64,000 nt of DNA, from NCBI RefSeq assembly GCF_900155865.1, contig NZ_LT707006.1, positions 5,129,779 to 5,193,778 on the forward strand, given 5' to 3'. Of the stretch, positions 9,079 to 19,227 are shown piece after piece. Origin of the DNA: Bacteroides bouchesdurhonensis (GTDB taxonomy: Bacteria; Bacteroidota; Bacteroidia; Bacteroidales; Bacteroidaceae). Both the position numbers and the translations under genes were made by a program. The first letter of the stretch is position 1; every line of letters begins with the position of its first letter. The notes below the pieces were generated by a model, which worked only from the letters and a program-made list of their open reading frames with translations, was not told where the DNA came from and searched no databases.

Positions 9079-11961
9079 TCATTGCACCTCTTTTTCTAAT
9101 AACCGGATAAAATAACCTCCTACCACCGGCCTACCCCAATATCTTGTTAAAGTTCCTTTGTCAGACACATTATAAGCATCCGGCATTGGTACGCGAGTCT
9201 TAGTCTCATTCATAAACTGATAAAGCGGGAGAAGAAACTTACGGAACTGCACACTGTCCTTATTCAAAGAAGCAGTCCATACGCTCCACTCTGCTTTTAC
9301 ATTATTTGTATCGCTGTCTAGCGGACAACCATAAGTACCAAACTTCGTAGCATAAAAAGCAGTTTCCTGCTCTATAACTCTTTCAGGAAAAATATTCAAT
9401 CCAAGTAATCTATCCCAAACCAGATTATACTTCTGCCCCCAACTATCCGGTCGGTCAAAAGCCAATCTGTAATGATCTCCATCATTAGCTAGCATTTCCC
9501 ACTCTTTAGACATCTCTTTAGCTGCCGATAAATATTTATCCGCCTCATCCTGCTTTTTCAACATTCTTGCCAACAAACCATACGAAGCAATTCCTAAAAT
9601 ACCTTTGACAGATAAGTTGGCATGATGTGAACAACGACCAACAAAGCTACCTGCATTAATCTGTTCTTTCGTATCCGTTCCATTCTCTAAAAGGTAATTA
9701 GCCCATTTCGACAAAGTCTCCCAGTGCTTTTCTGCATAGCTCACGTCCTGTTCCACTTTAGCCATAGCAGCTACCATGATCAGCATGTTTCCTGTTTCTT
9801 CAACAGGTAGGTCTGCACCTTTTCCCGGTCCATTAACAAACGGATATCCTCCCAGATCATGAGCCGGATATGGTTTATTCCATTTTCCACTTTCACTATA
9901 ATAAAAGAAAGGAGCAAGCATTGCTTTCAATATCTCCGGATTATAATAAAGGAATAGCGGTGAAGCTGCATAATAAGTATCTACAGTGCCAACCAGTGGA
10001 GTAAAATAAAGCATTTCATTGTCTGAAGTTTCAGACATTTGAAAGGACGCTACAGTCTGGTGGTAAGCCAATGCACAAAGTTCTGCATATTCTTTTCCTC
10101 CGGCAAGATACGCATCCTTCATCAGCCGACGATCGAAAGCATAACATTTAGCCATCACTTCCTTATAATCCTTTTCTGCATTTTCATACAGTTCCTCTAT
10201 CTTCTTTGTACCCTCTTTATTCCAATATGGGAACAAGTCCTCTCCAAAATAAGACATCGTATAGAGTCCATCAAAAGAGATCGTCAAATGTTGTGGAAAT
10301 TCACTGTCCAATTCCAACTCCTGTGCAAACGCTGTATATCGTTTTTCATTAGACTTGCGCATTTCCTTTAAACTTCCTTCTTTCATAAAGTGCGTACGCA
10401 TTTCTGCGGCATCTCCTTGAGCATATGTAACCTCATCCTTTGTACCTAAATATAAATATCCCCAACCGGGAGCATCTTTCTCTTTATCGACCCATAGCTT
10501 TTGGTTTTCGCGACCAGTTTTCATTAGCACTAAGCCATCTTTTTCATATATTTGTGTAGTCTGTCCTGCACGAAATGTTTTATGTGGATCAACTTCAAAA
10601 TAAATTGCCACATCATGCTCTTTACCGTCTAAAGCTTTAGCCTGATAAGAAATATAATTCACCGGTTGACTAAGAACTTTCAAATCATTCAATAAATAAG
10701 GAGTTGTGAAAGTAAGCTTCAATTCCACATCTCCACACTCAAACCTATAATGAGTCTGAGTAGCTTGCACATCAACAGATTTCTGTACAGCTTCTTTAGG
10801 TTCAGCATACAAACCAAAGTCAGCCCAAGCCTTTCCACCCCAATTTTCACAACGGGCGGCTATTAGTGCTTCTCCATTCTTCATTGTTTCAACAATTGAA
10901 TCCGGGATTTCTGCCCGAACATCATTTTTTGCCTTAAATCCGGAGCTCACCAATTGCTTTCCATTAATAAACAACCGAATCGCATCATTATGTGAATAAC
11001 GTATACAAAGCTGTTTGTTTTTCACCAGTAAAGAATCGAAAACAACTTTCCTCCTTACCCAAAGTCTTGAGGTATTCCAAGGAGTATGTACATCTTGTTC
11101 ACCTTCTGTACCAAACATTGCCTCTCCTTCCGCCCAAGTACTATCGTTAAAAGTTGCCATTGTCCAAGTTTCATCCGGTTTTTCTGTGGTATATCTCCCC
11201 TGCCATTTTCCCATAGGCGCAACCTTCTCTATAAGAATTTCCGGTTCATCTACAAACAATCCGAAATCCAGTAATGCACTTTTTCCCTTATTCTCACAAT
11301 GAGCAGCCAGCAATGCCTTTCCTCCTCTCATCGTATCTAAAATAGAATCTGGAATTTCCACTTTTACGTTCGATGCTGTACCGTCTATTTTATTGACCAA
11401 TTGTTTTCCATTAATATATAATTGAAGACCATCATCATGAGAATAACGTAGACAAATTTTCCTATGCTCAAGCAGATACGGATCAACATCCACCTCCCTC
11501 CGTACCCATATATCCGATGAAAGCCACTGAGTCTTCACCTCTCGTTTATCCTTCGTTCCAAACGCACCTTCTCCTAACTGCCAGTATTTATCATCAAATC
11601 CCGGCTGTTCCCAACCGGGCTCCGGCATAAGACTAGTGAATTTCCCTTCCCATTTTTCAGAATCGAAAGCCATCGGCGCAATCGCCTGCATTGGTAATTC
11701 TTCACTTCCCATAAATCGGTATATCACAGCATCTACCCGTAGAAATCCCACAAAAGGAAAAGCTTTCCCATTTGTAAAAGTAATATTTCTATCGGTTAAT
11801 TTATCCGCAGAAGACCACAAACGTACCTGTGGATGAAGTGAGAACAGTGGATAAGACGGGGCACGCAATTCATTTTTTATCGTTTCGTCAGAATACTTTG
11901 TCCCCCTTGTACATGCCATCACCACAAAAATGAATAGCAAAAAAATAAGATGTTTTGCCAT
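9079..11961 (-). CDS. Glutaminase-family lipoprotein (DUF4964/DUF5127/DUF4965/DUF1793), copy 1
   Basis: The 960-residue lipoprotein has Cys17 in VVMACTRG. The order is N-terminal DUF4964 (ELRAPSYPLFSLHPQVRLWSS), two tandem beta-sandwich inserts (~105-245 and ~250-390) that each have WEQPGFDDKYW- or WTMATFNDSTW-type strands plus RYSHDDGLQLYINGKQL, then DUF5127 (~400-600) and a helical C-terminal DUF4965/DUF1793 barrel (~600-960; HDLGGYPFVNG, VEETGNMLIM). Fungal GtaA glutaminases share the core. The inserts resemble galactose-binding/beta-galactosidase jelly rolls. It is the last gene of the operon led by the transglutaminase gene at 14806. Substrate is unproven. Confidence 0.82.
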   Translation of the reverse strand: MAKHLIFLLFIFVVMACTRGTKYSDETIKNELRAPSYPLFSLHPQVRLWSSADKLTDRNITFTNGKAFPFVGFLRVDAVIYRFMGSEELPMQAIAPMAFDSEKWEGKFTSLMPEPGWEQPGFDDKYWQLGEGAFGTKDKREVKTQWLSSDIWVRREVDVDPYLLEHRKICLRYSHDDGLQLYINGKQLVNKIDGTASNVKVEIPDSILDTMRGGKALLAAHCENKGKSALLDFGLFVDEPEILIEKVAPMGKWQGRYTTEKPDETWTMATFNDSTWAEGEAMFGTEGEQDVHTPWNTSRLWVRRKVVFDSLLVKNKQLCIRYSHNDAIRLFINGKQLVSSGFKAKNDVRAEIPDSIVETMKNGEALIAARCENWGGKAWADFGLYAEPKEAVQKSVDVQATQTHYRFECGDVELKLTFTTPYLLNDLKVLSQPVNYISYQAKALDGKEHDVAIYFEVDPHKTFRAGQTTQIYEKDGLVLMKTGRENQKLWVDKEKDAPGWGYLYLGTKDEVTYAQGDAAEMRTHFMKEGSLKEMRKSNEKRYTAFAQELELDSEFPQHLTISFDGLYTMSYFGEDLFPYWNKEGTKKIEELYENAEKDYKEVMAKCYAFDRRLMKDAYLAGGKEYAELCALAYHQTVASFQMSETSDNEMLYFTPLVGTVDTYYAASPLFLYYNPEILKAMLAPFFYYSESGKWNKPYPAHDLGGYPFVNGPGKGADLPVEETGNMLIMVAAMAKVEQDVSYAEKHWETLSKWANYLLENGTDTKEQINAGSFVGRCSHHANLSVKGILGIASYGLLARMLKKQDEADKYLSAAKEMSKEWEMLANDGDHYRLAFDRPDSWGQKYNLVWDRLLGLNIFPERVIEQETAFYATKFGTYGCPLDSDTNNVKAEWSVWTASLNKDSVQFRKFLLPLYQFMNETKTRVPMPDAYNVSDKGTLTRYWGRPVVGGYFIRLLEKEVQ

Positions 11962-11987
11962 AATTACCTTGTTAATTGATTCAACCT

Positions 11988-12656
11988 CTACTTATCAATA
12001 GAAAAAGCAAATGACTTCTCCAACTGATCACAATACTTTCTTCCGCCTATTTCATATCGAAAAGTACCCGCATAAGATCCCTGCAAACGATTTAAATTCT
12101 TTTGATAAACCATTCCCATTCCTCCTTGAAATTTACAATGCGACCCATTGGGTGAGATTTCATATTTCACGATATGAACCTCTTTCTTTTGAGAATTATA
12201 AATATACCAAACTGTACAAACTAGTTCTACACTGTTTGAGTGTGCACTTTGATAAACACTAGCTTCCCGTTTACACAATTGAATATTTTCGTCTATCTGA
12301 GTCAGTTCACATAACTTCCACTGAAAAGTCGTATCAATAGGATTTTCTTTTGCAAAAGTAAATCCTGTACCAACTTGATGTGAAAATTCCCCTTTTTCAA
12401 TTCCTTCACATATTTTTTTAAGTCCATCATAGATTTCTTGTTTCCGTTCAGGAGAAAGCTCTGTTTTCAGAATAGAATAATCTATGTAAAACACACTACT
12501 CATTGTTTTCCATATTTCATATTCTTTTGGTGTAACTCTTTCTTTTACCCATTCAGGTACTGAGTCTAATGGAGCTCTATCACTAAAAGGGGTCTGAGCA
12601 TTACCTGCTAATGATAATAACAGAGTAAATGCAATTATTATATTTTTAATTCTCAT
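11988..12656 (-). CDS. Exported 222-residue protein of unknown family
   Basis: The protein has a signal peptide (MRIKNIIIAFTLLLSLAGNAQ) and a mainly beta/alpha mature part without a motif I recognise. It has one Tyr/Trp-rich zone (CTVWYIYNSQKKEVHIVKYE) and ends FRYEIGGRKYC...FAFSIDK. It lies 26 bases upstream of the glutaminase-family gene and ~130 bases downstream of the transglutaminase gene, so it is probably co-transcribed and exported to the same compartment. Confidence 0.7.
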   Translation of the reverse strand: MRIKNIIIAFTLLLSLAGNAQTPFSDRAPLDSVPEWVKERVTPKEYEIWKTMSSVFYIDYSILKTELSPERKQEIYDGLKKICEGIEKGEFSHQVGTGFTFAKENPIDTTFQWKLCELTQIDENIQLCKREASVYQSAHSNSVELVCTVWYIYNSQKKEVHIVKYEISPNGSHCKFQGGMGMVYQKNLNRLQGSYAGTFRYEIGGRKYCDQLEKSFAFSIDK

Positions 12657-12669
12657 ATCTCGTAATCAA

Positions 12670-12759
12670 TTATAAATAACAAAATTCACAAGCAACAAGA
12701 GCAACCAGTATTCCTACAAGGAATAAAGGAAATTTTAATTTCTTCATTTCTACTTTCAT
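12670..12759 (-). CDS. 29-residue lipopeptide-like ORF
   Basis: The ORF encodes MKVEMKKLKFPLFLVG followed by ILVALVACEFCYL and stop. It is a signal segment with a lipobox-like LVAC and only five further residues. It fits exactly in the space between the transglutaminase and 222-aa genes of one operon. It may be a real short lipopeptide or a decayed gene. Confidence 0.35.
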   Translation of the reverse strand: MKVEMKKLKFPLFLVGILVALVACEFCYL

Positions 12760-12790
12760 TTAGTTAAACAATATTTTATTATAAACTTCA

Positions 12791-14806
12791 TTATTTCCAA
12801 ACCTGCTTTCCATTTTCATAGGCAAAAATTCTTTCCTGCGTACCACGAGAATAATTTTTCAATAGTAATAAAGCATTAACAGGAACATCTTTATAGACCA
12901 AAGTATCTGCCTTGGAAATCTGTACACCAAAAGAATCCCATTTATCCCTTCCAATACAGCAAAATAATTCGTATTCATCTCCCGGACGTATATAATTATC
13001 ATAGTTACGAGGCGTATAAACAATCCTCCCTATCCGCTTAGGACTGCCTAAATCTAAACCAGCCCAGCCACTGGAAGCCGCCAAACAATCGAAAGATGTC
13101 TCTGTATTACCATCGAACACATTCGGATATTCATGTGAACCATCTTTTTGATAACAACCGGGAGTCCCCATCGCTCTCCCTTTCAATGGAATAGTATCAT
13201 TAACTGCATAAAAAGTAATTTCAGCCACATTACAATGTGCCTCCTCAGGACCAACATAACGAATATAGCGATAAGGTTTCACAGAATTAAGATAAACAAC
13301 TGTTTGTAACCGTTCCGGTTTACGCCCTATCATATGTATGATCTCCTTCTGCTGAAAAGCCGGATCATTACTCACTTCAAAAGTTCCTCCAAGCATACGA
13401 TTTTGAAACTTTTCTTCCGATTGCAACGGGTACTTGGAAAACAAAGTAACATCTTGCACACTATCTAATGGAGTGAAGAAATGAAATTCATTAGAAATTG
13501 TCACTTCAAACGGATCAGTCCAAAAACGGAGATGCCCTTGCTCATAAGTAGCTACACGCATTACAGGTCCTCTTTGTATATTTGAAAAAACTAAATTTTG
13601 CCCGTCAAATTCGGTCCATGCTACAGGCTCCCAACTCATCCGGCTACTAGCACAAAGATAAGCAATACGCGAATGTGGTTTACCCTTATAAATTAACTTC
13701 GACGGAATCTTCAACTCTTTCTTATAACTTTTTGCATATAAATCTGTAACATCAATAACATGAGGACTTTTAAAAAAAGGAACAACAACAGAATCTAGTT
13801 TTTGCATTTCCTCTTTCATATCACAATTAAGACTAAAAGTATTACGATAGACTTTTATCTTAGAGGAACCATATATCTTGCTATTTCGTACTTCTTTCAA
13901 AGCGTCTAGAAATTCCTGATAATACAAGTCACCATACCTACCGGAAAATGATACCCATTGGTGACCGTCATTTCCATCACCATGAATTGGCATAAAATCG
14001 ATAGCACAGGGAATTCCCAAGGCACGACATACATATACAACATAATCGGAAAGTTCCCGACAGCTTCCTGTTCTGTTCTGAGCGACCTCCGGTCCTACAT
14101 GGGGAAGTTCAGGAGGAACAGTTGTTGTGAAAAACTTACTCCTTTTACGCAAAGAATCCAGCAGACAACGTGCTGCAACAGCCGGATCATCTTTATCAAC
14201 TATATCTGAAATACGGAAAGAATCAAGCAAATGATTATATTTATGATATATATCTTCACGCCAATCACTCAATGTCTCATCCGCAATACGATACGGAAGA
14301 ATATACTCACAAAAATCTGTAAATGATACATTTTTTCCCCAAGGTTGTTCATACCAAACCTTAAATGCCCATTCAATATTATTACATAAATAAGCAGAAT
14401 CGACTGTTTCAATATCCTTATAGGATTGCAAAGAGTCCAGATGAAAAGGCCCATACATATAATAGACCGAATCGACCACCGCTCGAGGAGTAATATTGGT
14501 ACCGCGAGTTTCACGCAACAACGAATAGAAAGTAAGATACTGCTCCAAGCGTCCACCTTTATAATATGTATAATATGGCATATTTTCTATCAGGAAACAA
14601 GCTGCACGATATTTAAGACTATCTGCCGGATGTAACCGATAATAAGACAAAACTTTTTCAAGCTCAGGCCGATTATTTTTAGCTTGTTGAAGAGCTATAT
14701 CTAATAAAGAAGGTATATGTGACTCCTTTCTTATCTCTGAACAAGAATAGAAACTAACTATTATTGTAAGCAAAGAAATAAAAATCAATTTTATTGGTGT
14801 TTTCAT
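12791..14806 (-). CDS. Transglutaminase-like lipoprotein with C-terminal discoidin domain, copy 1
   Basis: The 671-residue lipoprotein (FYSCSE, Cys22) has an N-terminal helical part (~35-210), then a transglutaminase/protease-like core with TGSCRELSDYVVYVCRALGIP (Cys near residue 249) and DGHQWVSF (His near 281). A beta region follows, and residues ~525-671 form an F5/8 type C (discoidin) fold (GTPGCYQKDGSHEYPNVFDG, SGWAGLDLG). The core either cleaves or cross-links peptides or is a binding fold; the Cys and His are present and a third catalytic residue was not fixed. It is the first gene of an operon ending in the glutaminase-family gene. A paralogue lies at 28234-30255. Confidence 0.85.
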   Translation of the reverse strand: MKTPIKLIFISLLTIIVSFYSCSEIRKESHIPSLLDIALQQAKNNRPELEKVLSYYRLHPADSLKYRAACFLIENMPYYTYYKGGRLEQYLTFYSLLRETRGTNITPRAVVDSVYYMYGPFHLDSLQSYKDIETVDSAYLCNNIEWAFKVWYEQPWGKNVSFTDFCEYILPYRIADETLSDWREDIYHKYNHLLDSFRISDIVDKDDPAVAARCLLDSLRKRSKFFTTTVPPELPHVGPEVAQNRTGSCRELSDYVVYVCRALGIPCAIDFMPIHGDGNDGHQWVSFSGRYGDLYYQEFLDALKEVRNSKIYGSSKIKVYRNTFSLNCDMKEEMQKLDSVVVPFFKSPHVIDVTDLYAKSYKKELKIPSKLIYKGKPHSRIAYLCASSRMSWEPVAWTEFDGQNLVFSNIQRGPVMRVATYEQGHLRFWTDPFEVTISNEFHFFTPLDSVQDVTLFSKYPLQSEEKFQNRMLGGTFEVSNDPAFQQKEIIHMIGRKPERLQTVVYLNSVKPYRYIRYVGPEEAHCNVAEITFYAVNDTIPLKGRAMGTPGCYQKDGSHEYPNVFDGNTETSFDCLAASSGWAGLDLGSPKRIGRIVYTPRNYDNYIRPGDEYELFCCIGRDKWDSFGVQISKADTLVYKDVPVNALLLLKNYSRGTQERIFAYENGKQVWK

Positions 14807-14853
14807 TTTATATCTGATTTAGTCAACACAAACAGACATATACAACTTTTTCA

Positions 14854-14972
14854 CAAATGTACGAAACATATTACTAACAAACAAGACAGTGTTACATTCA
14901 GTTTCTTAGAATCAACTGATTATAAATCTAATATAGCACACAGCCATTTACTCTAGGAGGGATATTGTAACA
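14854..14972 (-). promoter_or_regulatory. TGTAACA-type promoter A (transglutaminase operon)
   Basis: On the minus strand: TGTAACA (14890-14896), five bases, TTG (14882-14884), 20 bases, TACATTTG (14854-14861), predicted start near 14847. A second box in inverted orientation lies at 14966-14972, 76 bp upstream. The leader to the ATG at 14806 is about 40 bases. The -33/-7 spacing matches the Bacteroides primary sigma consensus. The remaining bases 14973-15140 show no gene. Confidence 0.8.
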
Positions 14973-15145
14973 TTCCGGATATATCAATCTGAACCATTTC
15001 TTTCAGAATACTATAATAAATAAGGTATTTACAATAAAACATATAAGAAGCAGAAAACCTACAAGCCAATAGTTATATTCCAACTCTCGATGAGAAAATA
15101 GAGCGAAATAAGAGGGACAATATTCCTAACTTACAAATTATAAAT

Positions 15146-15174
15146 AAAGCTGCCTTATTTTTTAAGACAGCCTT
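15146..15174 (-). terminator. Terminator of the acyl-CoA ligase gene
   Basis: On the minus strand AAGGCTGTCTTA pairs with TAAGGCAGCTTT (with G-U pairs) and is followed by ATTTATAAT. It lies ~35 bases after the ligase stop codon. Confidence 0.65.
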
Positions 15175-15208
15175 ATCCATCATTCTTTAGCCGAAAATAT
15201 GTTATCAA

Positions 15209-17014
15209 TTACTCCTCGTACATTTTCTCAATCACATCTTTATAATTAACAGCCACAACAGAACGCTTTAATTTTAAAGTATTAGTCAATTCCCCACGTT
15301 CCATACTAAACGGTTCGGCGAGCAAAGTAAATCGTTTAATCTGCTCATAATGGGCAAACTGCTGTTGCAACGTCTCAATTCGTGCATGGAACAGACCTTG
15401 AACTTTAGGATGCAGTAAAAGTTCATTCATATTCTTATATTCAATTCCCTTTTCTTTTGCATACTCCTTTACCAATCCATATACCGGAACGATCAACGCG
15501 GAAACAAACTTACGTTGATCGGCAATAATCGCAATCTGATCAATGTAACGGTCAATAACCAGTTTTGTTTCCAAAGCTTGCGGAGCAACGTACTTACCAT
15601 TCGATGTTTTAAACAAATCTTTAATACGTTCTGTCAGATAAAGTTGTCCGTTCTTAAAATAACCGGCATCTCCCGTATGGAACCAACCTTCAGAATCAAT
15701 AGCAGCTGCGGTTTCCTCAGCTTTTCTGTAGTATCCTTTGGTAATACTTTTACCACGAAGCAGAATCTCATCATTATCTCCGATCTTCACTTCCAATCCC
15801 GGCAATACTACACCCACCGAACCGATATCGTAACCAATTGGCAATGTACACGAAACAGTAGCTGTAGATTCAGTCAATCCGTATCCCACTACCATGTTAA
15901 TCCCTACAGAGTGTACAAATTCATTAATTTCATCGGGAACAGCCGCTCCGGCAGTCGGAAAGAAGTTACCATTCTCAATACCGATTGTTTTTTTCAGCAA
16001 TGAATAAATAGTCTTCTCGTAAAACTTATATTTAAGCTGGTTCATCACTGGAGGAGTCTTTCCCAGACGCAGATAATCCAGGTTATGAACTTTACCAACC
16101 CTGATAGCATCCAACATTAATGCTTTCTTCACGCCGGTAGTCTCATTAATTTTCTCTTGCACACCGGCATACACTTTCTCCCAAAAACGGGGAACACTGC
16201 ACATCAATGTCGGACGAATTTCTTTAATCGTAGTCTGAATATCAGCAGGACGAAGATTAATACAAATCTGTACCCCTTTATGAATACAGAGATAACACCA
16301 TGCCTTCTCAAAAACGTGTGTCAGCGGAAGGAAATTCATGGAAACATCTTTATCCGACATCGTAGTCAAACGTTCGTCATGCGTATGAAACTGTTCCAGA
16401 TAGCAAGAATGATGCAACATCACCCCTTTAGGTTCTCCGGTAGTACCGGAAGTATAAAGAATATTTGCCAGATCGTCATAAGACGCACGTGCTGTACGCT
16501 CTTCTACAATTTGGTTACGAGGAAGTCCTTCTCCCATCGCCATAAACTCATCAAAATAGATAGAAGATACATCGCGCGGATCTTTTACCACAGAACGATC
16601 GAAAATTATCAATTGTTTCAGAGATGAGCAAAAGCCGAAAATACTGAAAGCTGAATCATACTGATATTGTTCTCCGACAAAAAGATAGCGGATTTGCGCA
16701 TCATTAATAATATATTGTGCTTGTGCAGGCGAACTCGTTGCATAAAAAGGAATAGTCACAGCCCGATTTGCAAAAGCTCCGAAGTCTACATAAAACCATT
16801 CGGGCATATTCTGTGAGAAAATACCTATATTCTCTTGTTCTTCGATTTCCAATGCAACAAACGCATTTGCCGCTTGTCTTACAGTTTGCGAAAACTGGTT
16901 CCAAGTGATTGGAAGCCATTGTGCTGTCTCGTAGTCCCGGTATTTCAGTGCTACCTTGTCGCCATACTTTTCAGCCTGACGATGCACCAAGACAGATAAA
17001 TGATGATAAGTCAT
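15209..17014 (-). CDS. Long-chain fatty acid-CoA ligase (AMP-forming)
   Basis: The 601-residue cytosolic or membrane-associated enzyme activates fatty acids to acyl-CoA through an acyl-AMP intermediate. The AMP-binding P-loop ILYTSGTTGEPKGV is near residues 186-199. VVGYGLTESTATVS holds the adenine/Glu motif, GWFHTGDAGYF binds the ribose, and ERIKDLFKTSNGKYVAPQ is the hinge and catalytic Lys region. Length and motif order match the FadD15/Faa-like group found in all Bacteroides. It is divergent from the M20 gene, with ~110 bp between starts. Confidence 0.93.
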   Translation of the reverse strand: MTYHHLSVLVHRQAEKYGDKVALKYRDYETAQWLPITWNQFSQTVRQAANAFVALEIEEQENIGIFSQNMPEWFYVDFGAFANRAVTIPFYATSSPAQAQYIINDAQIRYLFVGEQYQYDSAFSIFGFCSSLKQLIIFDRSVVKDPRDVSSIYFDEFMAMGEGLPRNQIVEERTARASYDDLANILYTSGTTGEPKGVMLHHSCYLEQFHTHDERLTTMSDKDVSMNFLPLTHVFEKAWCYLCIHKGVQICINLRPADIQTTIKEIRPTLMCSVPRFWEKVYAGVQEKINETTGVKKALMLDAIRVGKVHNLDYLRLGKTPPVMNQLKYKFYEKTIYSLLKKTIGIENGNFFPTAGAAVPDEINEFVHSVGINMVVGYGLTESTATVSCTLPIGYDIGSVGVVLPGLEVKIGDNDEILLRGKSITKGYYRKAEETAAAIDSEGWFHTGDAGYFKNGQLYLTERIKDLFKTSNGKYVAPQALETKLVIDRYIDQIAIIADQRKFVSALIVPVYGLVKEYAKEKGIEYKNMNELLLHPKVQGLFHARIETLQQQFAHYEQIKRFTLLAEPFSMERGELTNTLKLKRSVVAVNYKDVIEKMYEE

Positions 17015-17124
17015 ACGCTTTGTATTAATAAATATGCTACAAAGGTATTAGTTTTATTTGAAACAATTGCGCAAAACGACTATCTTTGTGCAATTTAAAG
17101 TACTATCTAAAATCAATCTACACA

Positions 17125-18192
17125 ATGAACTATGATATTTCGTCTATGGCGGCAGAGGCTGTAAGTCTGCTCAAATCACTAATCAGCATTCCTTCGCTCA
17201 GCCGCGAAGAAACCCAAGCTGCTGATTTTTTACAGAATTATATCGAAGCCGAAGGGATCCAGGCAGGACGTAAAGGAAACAACATCTGGTGTCTTAGCCC
17301 AATGTTCGACCTGAAAAAGCCAACGATCCTGCTCAATTCTCATATTGACACTGTAAAACCAGTAAACGGCTGGCGCAAAGACCCGTATACCCCACGCGAA
17401 GAAAATGGGAAACTGTATGGATTGGGAAGTAATGATGCCGGAGCAAGTGTAGTCTCTCTCTTACAGGTGTTCCTGCAACTATGTCGAACTTCACAAAGCT
17501 ATAATCTGATATATTTGGCTTCCTGCGAAGAAGAAGTATCCGGTAAAAATGGAATTGAAAGTGTATTGCCGGGACTACCTCCGATAAACTTTGCAATTGT
17601 AGGTGAACCCACAGAGATGCAACCTGCTATTGCCGAAAAAGGATTAATGGTACTGGATGTCACAGCCACAGGAAAGGCTGGTCATGCCGCACGCAATGAA
17701 GGCGATAATGCAATATATAAAGTATTGGACGATATCAAATGGTTTCGCGATTATCAATTTGAGAAAGAATCTCCTTTGCTGGGACCTGTGAAAATGAGTG
17801 TTACAGTCATTAATGCCGGCACACAACATAATGTAGTTCCTGATAAATGTACATTTGTTGTTGATATCCGTAGCAATGAGCTTTATTCTAATGAAGAATT
17901 GTTTGCAGTAATCAAGAAGCATATTTCCTGTGATGCTCAGGCGCGTTCTTTCCGTCTCAACTCATCGCGGATTGATGAAAAACATCCGTTTGTGCAAAAG
18001 GCAGTGAAGCTGGGACGTGCACCGTTTGGTTCTCCCACCTTATCGGATCAAGCATTAATGCCCTTTTCATCGGTGAAAATCGGTCCGGGACGCTCTTCAC
18101 GTTCACATACTGCTGAAGAATATATTATGTTGAAAGAGATAGAAGAAGCTATCGGAATCTATCTGGAATTACTCGACGGACTAAAATTATAA
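17125..18192 (+). CDS. argE: M20-family N-acyl-ornithine/amino acid deacetylase (ArgE-like)
   Basis: I start at ATG 17125 (MNYDISSMAAEAV, 355 residues); the 13 codons before it are untypical. Metal ligands are visible as LNSHIDTVKP, GLGSNDAGASV, CEEEVSGKNG, VGEPTEM and, near the end, SHTAEEYI. This is the Bacteroidetes form that removes the acyl group from N-acetyl- or N-succinyl-ornithine in arginine synthesis. Acetyl versus succinyl preference cannot be read from the sequence, and a DapE-like role is less likely. Confidence 0.85.
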   Translation: MNYDISSMAAEAVSLLKSLISIPSLSREETQAADFLQNYIEAEGIQAGRKGNNIWCLSPMFDLKKPTILLNSHIDTVKPVNGWRKDPYTPREENGKLYGLGSNDAGASVVSLLQVFLQLCRTSQSYNLIYLASCEEEVSGKNGIESVLPGLPPINFAIVGEPTEMQPAIAEKGLMVLDVTATGKAGHAARNEGDNAIYKVLDDIKWFRDYQFEKESPLLGPVKMSVTVINAGTQHNVVPDKCTFVVDIRSNELYSNEELFAVIKKHISCDAQARSFRLNSSRIDEKHPFVQKAVKLGRAPFGSPTLSDQALMPFSSVKIGPGRSSRSHTAEEYIMLKEIEEAIGIYLELLDGLKL

Positions 18193-18251
18193 ATTGACCG
18201 ATCAAATAAAACTGGAATTATCAGCTCCCTTCTATTGATTCCAACCAGCAA

Positions 18252-18290
18252 ACCGTGTACAAATCACCTCACAGGCCATTTGTACACGGT
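18252..18290 (+). terminator. Hairpin after the deacetylase gene
   Basis: ACCGTGTACAAAT (18252-18264) pairs perfectly with ATTTGTACACGGT (18278-18290). It starts 59 bases after the stop codon. The flank TAAAATATAATC is only weakly T-rich. Confidence 0.6.
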
Positions 18291-18348
18291 TAAAATATAA
18301 TCTTTCACAGATTCACACTCTATATTTGCCAAAAAAATAAGATCAATT

Positions 18349-18831
18349 ATGGGAATTATTTTGGGAATTATCTATTGTACTTTAATCACACTATTTGCAT
18401 TCTTCATCAGTAGAAAAGTCGTCCGACGTGCTTTGGCAAAATCAGAACATGCAGCCCAAGCTGTTGCATTGGATGTTTATATGAATTCTCTCCAAGGGAA
18501 GAACAATAGTACTGTAGACGAGAACGAAATAAATCAGTTACTACATTCCCCATCCAGATTGACTAAAGAGAACTGGAACCGCCTGGAAATATACATAAAC
18601 CAGTCACAAGATTATTTTGCCGCAAAATTACGTCAAAACTACCCTTCGCTTACCGAAGACGATATTCATATCATCTTATTAATGCGAATGGGATTGGATC
18701 ATAAAGAGATTGCAATATTCTGTAATATATTGATGAGTTCACTACGAACAAGACGCAGTCGCCTAAAAAAGAAAATGAAAGCAGATTGCGATTCCATATC
18801 AGATTTCATTAGAGAGCTTTATAAAGACTAG
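18349..18831 (+). CDS. Membrane-anchored HTH (LuxR-like) protein
   Basis: The 160-residue protein has one N-terminal membrane helix (GIILGIIYCTLITLFAFFI), a linker, and a C-terminal DNA-binding region of the type LTEDDIHIILLMRMGLDHKEIAIFCN with basic RTRRSRLKKKMK. The same C-terminal type ends the two 267-residue proteins at 32071 and 36314. Placement in the inner membrane with DNA binding in the cytoplasm is likely. It is followed after 36 bases by a small membrane protein gene, so the pair looks like a reduced version of the duplicated modules further right. Confidence 0.65.
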   Translation: MGIILGIIYCTLITLFAFFISRKVVRRALAKSEHAAQAVALDVYMNSLQGKNNSTVDENEINQLLHSPSRLTKENWNRLEIYINQSQDYFAAKLRQNYPSLTEDDIHIILLMRMGLDHKEIAIFCNILMSSLRTRRSRLKKKMKADCDSISDFIRELYKD

Positions 18832-18867
18832 CAAAATACAATTTCAGAACACTATAAAAAAACAAAT

Positions 18868-19227
18868 ATGAAAAGTTTCCTTCTATTTCTATCAGAGATT
18901 ACTATAACAGTGAGTGGCATGATACTCATTCAGTTTTTTTGTCCCATTAATATAGACATTCTAATTTTTGCTATAACGGGAATCTTATCAATTGCCATCT
19001 TTGTACTCTATACATACATTATGGACAAAACATTACTACCGAAGATAAAAAGAATACTTATAATTACTTTGGCGACAATCCTTTGTACTGTATTTATCTT
19101 TTTAGTATATAAATATTTAGTAAAAAGAGAACTGAATACGTTTGCAGCATTATATTTCACTACGACATCCATGATAGGTAATTTTTATCTAAAATACATT
19201 TATGCGCCTAAAAAGACTAAATCATAA
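18868..19227 (+). CDS. Four-helix membrane protein of unknown function
   Basis: The 119-residue protein is almost wholly hydrophobic with about four membrane helices and a basic C-terminus (YAPKKTKS). It follows the membrane HTH gene and is probably co-transcribed. No family recognised. By position it matches the 93- and 103-residue membrane proteins of the other modules, although sequence similarity is not obvious. Confidence 0.6.
   Translation: MKSFLLFLSEITITVSGMILIQFFCPINIDILIFAITGILSIAIFVLYTYIMDKTLLPKIKRILIITLATILCTVFIFLVYKYLVKRELNTFAALYFTTTSMIGNFYLKYIYAPKKTKS

Noticed and set aside
15515..16627. Long plus-strand frames of 156-162 codons opposite the acyl-CoA ligase
   Set aside because: Cys/Phe/Ile-rich antisense translations; the ligase on the other strand explains the sequence fully.
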